This document shows positions 49,280 to 56,874 of a stretch of DNA of 64,000 nucleotides, piece after piece (position 1 is the first letter of the stretch; every line of letters starts with the position of its first letter). The DNA is taken from NCBI RefSeq assembly GCF_001544575.2, contig NZ_FCNY02000024.1, positions 1 to 64,000 on the forward strand, given 5' to 3'. The notes under the pieces were generated by a model. That model saw only the letters and a program-made list of their open reading frames with translations. It was not told where the DNA came from and made no database searches. Position numbers and translations under genes: made by a program. This DNA comes from Caballeronia cordobensis (GTDB taxonomy: Bacteria; Pseudomonadota; Gammaproteobacteria; Burkholderiales; Burkholderiaceae).

Positions 49280-50326
49280 ATGAGCGCGTTCCATACGAGC
49301 GGTGTGACGAATTCAGGCGCGAGTCGTTCCCGCGTCGTGTCGCTCGATCCTCTTCGCATGCGCGCGCGGCGTCATCATGCGCACGCGCTGCATCGCGGCG
49401 AACGCATCTGGCGCGAGGGCTTCGCGCCCATCGATCTTTGGATAGAACTCCTGCACGGCAATGGCCTCGAACCGCGCGCGGCCCTCGCATTCACCGTCGC
49501 GCAGGACTTCGAAGCCGATCAGTTCACGCTCGGCAAGCTGCCGTACGAAGATATCGAAAAGCTCTATGGCCTGCAGGTGCAGGAGCTTGCCGTTTTCGAT
49601 TCGCTCGAAGAGCGCGCGCTCGTGCAGACGCGCCGGGCCAACACGGTGCTCGTCGAAGTGGACGCGTTCTTTCTGCCCGACATGCGCGCCGTGTCGTACC
49701 ACCGCGAGCATGCGAAGACCACCATCGGCATCGATGTGATCGATCCGGATGCGCGGCGTCTCGGCTACTTTCATCACACGGGATATCACCTGCTCGACGG
49801 CGACGACTACGACGGCGTTCTGCGCCCCGAGCCGTCGCACGATGCGCACGGCAAGCACGCGTCCGCGCTCTTTCCTCACGTGGAATTCGTGAAGCGCGTG
49901 AAGGATTCGCTTGCCGGCACGCCGCTCGCCGAAACCTCGGCGGACCTCTTGTGCATGCACCTTTTGCGGCGCCCGCTGCACAACCCCATTTCGCGCTGGC
50001 GTGCGGCTTTTCCCGAGCACGTCGAAGCGATGATCGCGCGCGGCGAAAACTATGCGCACCTGTATGCATTCAACGTGATGCGGCAGCTCGGCGCGAACTT
50101 CGAACTGCTTGCGCATTATCTGCACTGGATGCGCGAGCAAGGCTTCGACATTCCGGTTCAGACGCATGCGGCCGCGCGCAAGATCGCGAGCGAAACCATG
50201 GTCATGCAGTGCCGCCTTGCTCGCGCCATTTCGCGCGGACGGCGCGAGCATTGCGAGGCGTCGTTCGACGTGATCGAAGACGCTTATGAACGCGTGATTC
50301 CTTCTCTCGCGAATATCGTTTGCTGA
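49280..50326 (+). CDS. DUF1839 family protein
   Basis: The 348-residue protein matches DUF1839 as I recall it: ERIWREGFAPIDLWIELLHG, EPRAALAFTVAQDFEADQFT and KLPYEDIEKLYGLQVQELAV in the N-terminal half, then HHTGYHLLDGDDYDGVLR. The family is often encoded beside aminoacyl-carrier-protein ligases and small carrier proteins in Burkholderia and Bradyrhizobium, but none is here. The function is unknown. ATG 49280 has GAGG at seven bases; the longer start at 49232 lacks a ribosome site. A terminator follows. Confidence 0.8.
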   Translation: MSAFHTSGVTNSGASRSRVVSLDPLRMRARRHHAHALHRGERIWREGFAPIDLWIELLHGNGLEPRAALAFTVAQDFEADQFTLGKLPYEDIEKLYGLQVQELAVFDSLEERALVQTRRANTVLVEVDAFFLPDMRAVSYHREHAKTTIGIDVIDPDARRLGYFHHTGYHLLDGDDYDGVLRPEPSHDAHGKHASALFPHVEFVKRVKDSLAGTPLAETSADLLCMHLLRRPLHNPISRWRAAFPEHVEAMIARGENYAHLYAFNVMRQLGANFELLAHYLHWMREQGFDIPVQTHAAARKIASETMVMQCRLARAISRGRREHCEASFDVIEDAYERVIPSLANIVC

Positions 50327-50371
50327 GTGCGTTCGCGATTCAGCAAACGCTTGCTGCAAAACCACATTCGA

Positions 50372-50393
50372 GCCCTTGTTTCAAGGGGTTTTT
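50372..50393 (+). terminator. Rho-independent terminator after the DUF1839 gene
   Basis: CCCTTG, loop TTT, CAAGGGG, then TTTTT. A 10-bp perfect inverted repeat (CGTTTGCTGA with TCAGCAAACG) spans the stop codon just upstream. Confidence 0.75.
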
Positions 50394-51310
50394 CATTCGC
50401 TTACTCGCGCACCGGGCATAAGACTTCATGACCTCGTGATGTCTTTTCCGCAATTCGAGCGCAATCCATTTCGCGCGAAATAATCGGTTCCGCATGAGAT
50501 TGTCCGCGATGAAACATTTCGCGACGTCTTTCGTCGGCATGAAGACGTCCTCCGCAACACCCTTCCGATGATATGCGGGCAAACGTTTCGCTGACGAATG
50601 CGGTTTGCTGCGTGCCGCGCCCGCGTGCGGGGCTCTGCGGGCTGCGCCACGCTCTCTGAGCCGCCACCGGTGCACGAATGCGCGTGGCGCGGCGCACGCA
50701 TTTTTCAGAACGTGCAACGAGCGCAACGTTTCCGCTTCACGCCGAGTCTTGCCGGAAGCTTTTGGCGCTTCCCGCAAACGCACGCCCAGTAAGGCTTCGC
50801 GGGGAATCAAGAGAGAGGGAAATTAACGCGCGTTCGATAACCCACCGAGCGCATGAAACACAGATGAATCATTTTTCAATGTCCCTACGAAAGAAGGTGC
50901 CCTTTCGTCGGGGCGTCGGCGTGTGAGGCCTGTCGCACGGTGGAGAGATTCATCCGAATCGCCATTCGGGAGGATTGCACTGAGGAAACTCATCGGTGCA
51001 CGCGCCCATTCCTAAGACCACCCATGTTCAATACTGAAACAAAAACGCTGCGCTGCGCTGCACCACGGAAAACTCATCCGCTATGAGGCCCCGCCAGCAT
51101 TGCGATTGGGCTCGTTGGCACGGTCCTCGCTAATAGAGACTCGCAACCCGGACCGACGCGAATAAAAAAAATTGATTCACGCGCCGACGGGGTCGCTACG
51201 GGGCTGGTATGACGTTTCATCGATTGAGTCGCACGCGACATATTTCGGAAAGATCACACCAGTAAATAAAAAGTGAAGCGCAACGCGCGAAGTTTCGAGA
51301 GAGAACAATC
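50394..51310. other. About 0.9 kb without a convincing gene
   Basis: The stretch looks more AT-rich than its surroundings, especially 50400-50580 and 50820-51300. It has CCTACGAAAG/CTTTCGTCGG hairpin arms around 50884-50911, a purine tract AATAAAAAAAATTG near 51160 and repeated GCTGC near 51048. A leftward open frame (50340-50810) has no ribosome site or family match and is not called. The promoter of the Crp/Fnr gene must lie at its right end. It may be a decayed segment or contain an RNA; no evidence decides. Confidence 0.5.
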
Positions 51311-52057
51311 ATGCTGACCCTCCAGTCCGACCTGCACGGCAATCATCTGCTCGGCGCACTTCCGGCGCACGAATGGCAAGCGCTCACGCCGCACCTCGAA
51401 CTCGTGCAACTGCGCACCGAACAGTTGCTGTGCGATTCGGGCCAACGCATTCATCACGTCTACTTCCCGACGACGGCGATCATCTCGCTGCTGCACACGA
51501 TGGAAGACGGCGGCTCGGTCGAAATCGCGGCGGTGGGCCGCGAAGGCATGACGGGCGTGCCGGTGCTGACCGGCGGCGAAACCATGCCGACGCGCGTGCA
51601 GGTGCAATGCCCCGGCTTCGCGTATCGCATGAGCGCGCAGGCCCTGCGCGAGCAGTTCGGCCGCTCGGACTTCCTGCGCCGCCTGATGCTCCTCTATATG
51701 CAGGCGCTGCTCACGCAGGTCGCGCAGACGGCCGCATGCAACCGGCATCATTCGCTGAACAAGCAACTTTGCCGCTGGCTGCTGATCGAAATCGACCGCA
51801 CCGCGTCGAACGAACTGCAAGTCACGCAGCAACTCATTGCCGACATGCTCGGCGTGCGCCGCGAAGGCGTGACCGAAGCGGCCGGCAAACTTCATGACGC
51901 GGGTCTCATCCATCATAGCCGCGGCTGCATCAAGGTCGTGGATCGCGAAGGCCTCGAAGCCCGCGCGTGCGAGTGCTACGGCCTCGTCAAGCGCGAATTC
52001 GACCGGCTGCTCCCGCGTCTTCGTGCAACCGAGGCGGCATCGGCCTCGAGCGTTTAA
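51311..52057 (+). CDS. Crp/Fnr family transcriptional regulator
   Basis: The 248-residue protein has an N-terminal cyclic-nucleotide-binding-type domain (LQSDLHGNHLLGALPAHEW, then VYFPTTAIISLLHTMEDG and EIAAVGREGMTGV) and a C-terminal helix-turn-helix (ELQVTQQLIADMLGVRREGVTEAAGKL). It lacks the FNR cysteine cluster. It belongs to a branch with GREGMTG, common in soil proteobacteria and often beside exopolysaccharide genes. It precedes the glucose phosphotransferase by 12 bp, so it probably belongs to its operon. The ligand is unknown. Confidence 0.9.
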   Translation: MLTLQSDLHGNHLLGALPAHEWQALTPHLELVQLRTEQLLCDSGQRIHHVYFPTTAIISLLHTMEDGGSVEIAAVGREGMTGVPVLTGGETMPTRVQVQCPGFAYRMSAQALREQFGRSDFLRRLMLLYMQALLTQVAQTAACNRHHSLNKQLCRWLLIEIDRTASNELQVTQQLIADMLGVRREGVTEAAGKLHDAGLIHHSRGCIKVVDREGLEARACECYGLVKREFDRLLPRLRATEAASASSV

Positions 52058-52069
52058 CGGTCTGGATTA

Positions 52070-53512
52070 ATGCGAGAAAAAAATCACGGTTTGTTTGCTT
52101 GGCTGGCACGTTGTCTCGATGTAAGTCTCATCATTGCGGGCGGGTTGATCGCGCATGACCTACGCTTTTCGTCGCTCGATATCAGCGACATCGAAAGGCT
52201 CCTGATCGCGTTCAATTCCGCACTCGCTCTCGTTCTCTTCCCCGCATTCGGCGTGTACGAAACCTGGCGCGGCAAGCCGCTCGCGGAGATGTTCGCGCGC
52301 GTCACGCTCGCGTGGATGGCTGTCGTGGCGGCAGGCCTCCTGCTCGCCTTCACGCTGCATCGGATGGATGCGGTGTCGCGCCTCTGGTTCGCCTATTCGA
52401 CGCTCATTTCCGGCGCGCTCATCATCGCGGCGAAGCTGGTCGCCTACTCGGCGCTGCGCCTGATGCGTGGCCGCGGGCTGAATCAGCGCACCGTGGCGAT
52501 CGTCGGCGCGCAAGGCTTTTCACGAACGCTGCTCGCGCATCTGTGCAGCACGCCCGAGCAAGGCTTCACGCCCGTGTGCGTGCTCGATACGACCAGCGAC
52601 GAAGAACTTCAGGCGACCGGCCTCGACGCCGTGCCCGCGCCGACGACCGCTGTCGGCATGGGAGGCAATCGTTTGCCTGTGCTGAACGACTTCGATGAAC
52701 TCGTGGACAAGATCCGCGCCGAGGAAATCAACGAAGTCTGGCTCGCCCTGCCGCTATCGCAGGAGCACACCATCTACCGCTTCGTGCATGCATTGCGCCA
52801 CGACTTCGTGAATCTGCGGCTGATTCCGGACACGCGCAGCATCTCGCTCTTCAATCATTCGATGACCGACGTCGCGGGGCTCGCCACCATCAACCTGACG
52901 ACTTCGCCCGGCAATAGCTTGCAGATGTGGCCGAAGCTGGTCTTCGACCGCCTTTTCGCCGCGACCGCGATCCTGGCGCTCGCGCCACTCCTCATCGCGA
53001 TTTCGATCGCCGTGAAAGCGACGTCGAAGGGCCCGGTGTTCTTCACGCAGCATCGCAAGGGCGCGGACGGGCGGCCGTTTCGCATCTACAAATTCCGTTC
53101 GATGGCGGTGCACCAGGAAAACACGGGCCACGTCACGCAGGCGACGCGCAACGATCCGCGCGTGACGAAGGTCGGCGCATTTCTGCGGCGCACGAGCCTC
53201 GACGAGCTGCCGCAGTTTTTCAACGTGCTGTTCGGGCATATGTCGGTGGTCGGTCCGCGTCCGCATGCGCTGGAGCACGACGATCTGTACAAGGATCTCG
53301 TCTACGGCTACATGTTCCGCTACCGCATCAAGCCGGGCATCACGGGCTGGGCGCAGGTGAACGGCTATCGCGGCGCGACGGAAAAAGTCGAGAAGATGCA
53401 AAGCCGCGTCAAGTTCGACCTTTTCTACATCCACAACTGGTCGTTCTGGTTCGACATCAAGATCGTCGCGATGACGATGTTCAAGGGATTCATCGGACGC
53501 AACGCGTTTTGA
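52070..53512 (+). CDS. Undecaprenyl-phosphate glucose phosphotransferase
   Basis: The 480-residue membrane enzyme starts exopolysaccharide synthesis by moving glucose-1-phosphate from UDP-glucose to undecaprenyl phosphate. It has about four N-terminal membrane helices, a central CoA-binding-like Rossmann region ([18 protein letters not shown]), then a fifth helix and the bacterial sugar-transferase domain: [41 protein letters not shown] and [11 protein letters not shown]. Layout and length match WcaJ/PssY-type proteins. No other exopolysaccharide genes are within this window. Confidence 0.92.
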   Translation: MREKNHGLFAWLARCLDVSLIIAGGLIAHDLRFSSLDISDIERLLIAFNSALALVLFPAFGVYETWRGKPLAEMFARVTLAWMAVVAAGLLLAFTLHRMDAVSRLWFAYSTLISGALIIAAKLVAYSALRLMRGRGLNQRTVAIVGAQGFSRTLLAHLCSTPEQGFTPVCVLDTTSDEELQATGLDAVPAPTTAVGMGGNRLPVLNDFDELVDKIRAEEINEVWLALPLSQEHTIYRFVHALRHDFVNLRLIPDTRSISLFNHSMTDVAGLATINLTTSPGNSLQMWPKLVFDRLFAATAILALAPLLIAISIAVKATSKGPVFFTQHRKGADGRPFRIYKFRSMAVHQENTGHVTQATRNDPRVTKVGAFLRRTSLDELPQFFNVLFGHMSVVGPRPHALEHDDLYKDLVYGYMFRYRIKPGITGWAQVNGYRGATEKVEKMQSRVKFDLFYIHNWSFWFDIKIVAMTMFKGFIGRNAF

Positions 53513-53589
53513 CCGGCGCGCGCGACGGCCCGAAAAAAGCGATATCGTGACTGCATCGCCATGGGACCGTGGCCGCGAGGAAATCGATC

Positions 53590-53976
53590 ATGTTCGGCAG
53601 ACACGCGCATCGGACGCCGCGCGAGGGCGCGGCCCTTCACGTCGCGGGCGGCACGCAGGGCGAACGAAAGAAACGCCGCCGCATGTCCGACTCCGGCCAT
53701 TTACGGCTCGCGATACTCGAATCGATCGGCGAATGCGCGCGCGATGCGGAGGGCGTCATCGAGGCGCTCACGGCGCGCGGCGGCGGCTTCTACGGCCCGA
53801 GCCCGGGTTTTGTCTACCCGATGCTGTCGCTGCTCGAAGATCAGGGCTACATCGCGGCGAATGAGCCCCATGAGCCGGGTGGCGCGCGCAGGCGCTACAC
53901 GATCACGCGCACCGGACGCCGTTATCTCGACGAGAACCAGCCCTTTCTGAACGCGATCAGCGTGGAGGACGGCTGA
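53590..53976 (+). CDS. PadR family transcriptional regulator
   Basis: The 128-residue protein has the PadR winged-helix core: RLAILESIGECARDAEGVIE, FYGPSPGFVYPMLSLLEDQGYI and RRRYTITRTGRRYLDENQP. A basic N-terminal extension of about 38 residues precedes it. ATG 53590 has GAGGAA seven bases upstream and is preferred over the in-frame GTG at 53569. PadR-type repressors respond to small molecules such as phenolics or drugs; the target here is unknown. It follows the glucose phosphotransferase by 77 bp. Confidence 0.88.
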   Translation: MFGRHAHRTPREGAALHVAGGTQGERKKRRRMSDSGHLRLAILESIGECARDAEGVIEALTARGGGFYGPSPGFVYPMLSLLEDQGYIAANEPHEPGGARRRYTITRTGRRYLDENQPFLNAISVEDG

Positions 53977-54003
53977 CCCTCCCGTCCCCGCGCGCCTGAG
54001 TCC

Positions 54004-54693
54004 TTACTTGTAGTCGATCCGCTCGACGCCCGTTTCCGTACCGAGCAGGCAGATATTCGCGCCGCGCGCGGCGAAGAGCCCGACCGTCACGACGCCCGGC
54101 CACGCGTTGATCTGCGCTTCGAGCGCGCGCGGATCGGCGATCTTCAGGCCTTTCACGTCGATGATCTCGTTGCCGTTGTCGGTGATGTACGGCGCGCCGT
54201 CCTTGTTCACGCGCAGCACCGGCACGCCGCCGAGCGCCGCGAGCTGGCGGCCGACCGCGGTACGCGCCATCGGCACGACTTCGACGGGCAGCGGGAACGC
54301 GCCCATCACCGGCACGCGCTTGCTCGCATCGGCGATGCACACGAACACGTCCGCCACCGATGCGACGATTTTCTCGCGCGTCAGCGCGCCGCCGCCGCCT
54401 TTGATCATCGCGCCGCTGGCGTCGATTTCATCGGCGCCGTCGACGTACACGGGAAGCGACTCGATATCGTTCAGATCGAACACCTGGATGCCGTGCGACT
54501 GCAGCCGCGCCGTGCTCGCGAGCGAGCTCGACACCGCGCCGCGATAACGCGCCTTCGATTTCGCGAGCGCGTCGATGAAGCAATTGGCCGTCGATCCGGT
54601 GCCGACGCCGATGATCGCGCCTTCCGGCACGTTCGCGTTCACGTAGTCGGCGGCGGCTTGGCCGACCAGTTGCTTGAGTTCGTCTTGAGTCAT
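54004..54693 (-). CDS. rpiA: Ribose-5-phosphate isomerase A
   Basis: RpiA interconverts ribose-5-phosphate and ribulose-5-phosphate in the pentose phosphate pathway. The 229-residue protein has [46 protein letters not shown] with the catalytic aspartates and glutamate, and DNGNEIIDV. The start [14 protein letters not shown] at 54693 gives the normal length. It is transcribed towards, and convergent with, the PadR gene. Confidence 0.97.
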   Translation of the reverse strand: MTQDELKQLVGQAAADYVNANVPEGAIIGVGTGSTANCFIDALAKSKARYRGAVSSSLASTARLQSHGIQVFDLNDIESLPVYVDGADEIDASGAMIKGGGGALTREKIVASVADVFVCIADASKRVPVMGAFPLPVEVVPMARTAVGRQLAALGGVPVLRVNKDGAPYITDNGNEIIDVKGLKIADPRALEAQINAWPGVVTVGLFAARGANICLLGTETGVERIDYK

Positions 54694-54758
54694 GGGAGCG
54701 GTGATGCTTATCGGAGAAAACTGAGATTTTATCGGAGCGCGCCGTCGGGTCTCGCGGA

Positions 54759-55154
54759 TCACGCAAACGCGCGCAGGAAGCCGAGCGGATCGTGCGAACG
54801 CGCGACCGACGCGATGAACGCGAACACGATGATCGCCAGCACGCCATACGCGGCGCGCGCCCCTTTCGTGCGGCCGCGTTTGAGCGCCAGCGTGCCGAGC
54901 ACGATATAGACGACGAGCCCCGCGATTTTCGCGCCGAGCCACGCGGCATTCGCGCTGAAGCCGATAATCGCGACCAGCGCGATTGCGCTCGCGAGCAGAA
55001 GCGTGTCGACGATGTGCGGGAGGATCCTGGCCGGGCGCGCGGCGAGCAGGCGCGAATCCATCAGCATCCAGATCCAGCGCAGCACGAATCCGGCGATGGA
55101 GATGCCTGCGCAGGCCATGTGGATCGCGCGCAGCGGGAGGAAATAGTCGCCCAT
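54759..55154 (-). CDS. SirB2-like inner-membrane protein
   Basis: A 131-residue protein with four predicted membrane segments: [20 protein letters not shown], then [35 protein letters not shown] and [20 protein letters not shown]. This fits the SirB/SirB2 family (Invas_SirB), whose biochemical role is unknown. The start at 55154 follows a GAATTCACG leader; the longer upstream frame lies inside the amidase gene. It lies 13 bp downstream of the amidase gene. Confidence 0.82.
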   Translation of the reverse strand: MGDYFLPLRAIHMACAGISIAGFVLRWIWMLMDSRLLAARPARILPHIVDTLLLASAIALVAIIGFSANAAWLGAKIAGLVVYIVLGTLALKRGRTKGARAAYGVLAIIVFAFIASVARSHDPLGFLRAFA

Positions 55155-55167
55155 CGTGAATTCCTTG

Positions 55168-55992
55168 TCAGTTGGCGAAGTACTTGTCGAGGAGTGCCTG
55201 GGCGATGGCGTCGCTTTCCGCGTCCGCACTGCCCGCGTAGTCCGACGGGCGGAAATGCATCTGGAAGGCGCTGAAGACGCGGCGCGTCTTTTCGTCGAGC
55301 ACGCCGTCGGTCGCGACGTCGTAGCCGTAGCGCTTCAGCTTCTCCTGCAACGCGCGCACGTCGGCGGGCGCTCGTTTGTCGCGGCCGGCGAGATGCGCGG
55401 CGACGTCCGCGTCGTCGGGCCAGGCGCCTACGCCGGCATCGTACAGCGCGCGCCAGGGAAAGAGCGGCCCCGGGTCGATCTTGCGTTGCGGCGCGATGTC
55501 GCTATGTCCGACGACGCGCGTCGGCGGTATCGCGTAGCGTGCGACGATATCGCGCGAAAGGGCGATGAGCGCCTCGATTTGCGCGGGCGGGTACGGTTGC
55601 CATTTGCCGTCGCCGATGGGACCGAGGTTCACGTTCTCGATACCGATCGACGAAGCGTTCAGCTCGGTCGCGCCTTGCCAGGCACTCACGCCGGCGTGCC
55701 AGGCGCGCTGGCTTTCGGGCACCAGTTGGTAGACGACCGGCTCGTTCTTCTCGATGCGCGGGGCGTCCGGGACGACGTAGTGGACGCTGACGGCATCGCC
55801 CGTGAGCACTTCGATGGAACGCGCTTCGTCGATCTCGGTGTAATGCATCACGAGAAAACGGATGCGGGAGTCGGCGTTCTTCGCGTGGTAGCGCGTGTCG
55901 GCGATGTAGGTGGTGCGGTCGATCTGGGTGGTTGTGCAGGCGGTGAGCAGGCATGCCGAGAGCAATGCGGCGAGGCGCAACGGCGTTTTCAT
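55168..55992 (-). CDS. N-acetylmuramoyl-L-alanine amidase, AmiD-like lipoprotein
   Basis: The 274-residue protein has a lipobox-ended signal peptide (LLSACLLTAC, near residue 19) and an Amidase_2 zinc domain: FLVMHYTEIDEARS with the first histidine, AWHAGVSAWQGATELNASSIGIENVN, and VVGHSDIAPQRKIDPGPLFPW with the second histidine. A C-terminal peptidoglycan-binding helix bundle (LQEKLKRYGYDVATDGVLD) follows. This is the AmiD architecture, which cleaves peptides from muramic acid at the outer membrane. ATG 55992 is taken; an in-frame GTG at 56001 with AGAAG at a better distance is possible. Confidence 0.92.
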   Translation of the reverse strand: MKTPLRLAALLSACLLTACTTTQIDRTTYIADTRYHAKNADSRIRFLVMHYTEIDEARSIEVLTGDAVSVHYVVPDAPRIEKNEPVVYQLVPESQRAWHAGVSAWQGATELNASSIGIENVNLGPIGDGKWQPYPPAQIEALIALSRDIVARYAIPPTRVVGHSDIAPQRKIDPGPLFPWRALYDAGVGAWPDDADVAAHLAGRDKRAPADVRALQEKLKRYGYDVATDGVLDEKTRRVFSAFQMHFRPSDYAGSADAESDAIAQALLDKYFAN

Positions 55993-56004
55993 GCGGGTCA
56001 CGGC

Positions 56005-56748
56005 TTACTTCTTCACCGCCCTCTGCCTCACCGCCTCAAACAAACAAACCCCCGACGCCACCGAAACATTGAGACTTTCAACCGTCCCCGCCATCGGAAT
56101 ATTCATGATCTCGTCGCACGTCTCGCGCGTCAGGCGACGCATCCCCTCACCCTCCGCGCCGACGACGATCGCCACCGGGCCATCCAGCTTCGTGTCGTAG
56201 AGCGAAGCCGTCGCCTCGCCGGCCGTGCCGATCACCCAGACGCCCGCGTCTTTCAACTCGCGCAGCGCGCGCGCCAGATTCGTCACGGTGATGTACGGCA
56301 CGCTTTCCGCCGCGCCGCTCGCCACTTTCGCGGCCGTCGCATTCAAGCCCGCCGACCGGTCGCGCGGCGCGATCACCGCATGCGCGCCCGCCGCATCCGC
56401 GACGCGCAGACACGCGCCGAGGTTATGCGGATCGGTGACGCCGTCGAGCACCAGCAAGAGCGGCGTGCCCGAAATGCCGTCGAGCAGTTCGGCCAGATTC
56501 TGCGCGAGCGGCAAATCATGCGCGCGCGCGACCACGCCCTGATGCTGAACGTTGCCCGACAACCCCCACAGGCGCGCTTCGTCCGCCGCGATCAGCCGCA
56601 CGCCCGCTTCCTTCGCGGTCCGCAGAAAGTCCTGCATGCGCCGATCCTTGCGCGACGGGTCGTACAGCACCTCCTCGATCGACGATGCATCCGCGCGCAA
56701 ACGCGCGGTGACTGCGTGAAAACCGTATAGAACCTTGAGACGTGACAT
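56005..56748 (-). CDS. rlmB: 23S rRNA (guanosine-2251-2'-O)-methyltransferase RlmB
   Basis: RlmB methylates the ribose of G2251 in the peptidyl-transferase region. The 247-residue SpoU-type protein has [13 protein letters not shown] at the start, then [20 protein letters not shown] (motif 1), [13 protein letters not shown] (motif 2) and [16 protein letters not shown] (motif 3), which form the trefoil-knot SAM site. The start at 56748 matches the family. It follows rnr by 126 bp and precedes the amidase gene with almost no gap. Confidence 0.96.
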   Translation of the reverse strand: MSRLKVLYGFHAVTARLRADASSIEEVLYDPSRKDRRMQDFLRTAKEAGVRLIAADEARLWGLSGNVQHQGVVARAHDLPLAQNLAELLDGISGTPLLLVLDGVTDPHNLGACLRVADAAGAHAVIAPRDRSAGLNATAAKVASGAAESVPYITVTNLARALRELKDAGVWVIGTAGEATASLYDTKLDGPVAIVVGAEGEGMRRLTRETCDEIMNIPMAGTVESLNVSVASGVCLFEAVRQRAVKK

Positions 56749-56874
56749 GACTGATCCGAACCTTCGCTGAGAACTTGAAAAACACGACGCGGCCCGAAGC
56801 AATCGCCATCGGGCCGCGCGTATTCGTTGGGCGGCGTCGTGCGCGCCGCTCGTTTATGGTTTCCTGATGCCTGT

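Noticed and set aside
50340-50810. 156-codon minus-strand frame in the geneless region
   Set aside because: Its end has some protein-like character, but there is no ribosome site, no conserved family and it overlaps the DUF1839 terminator. I left it uncalled.
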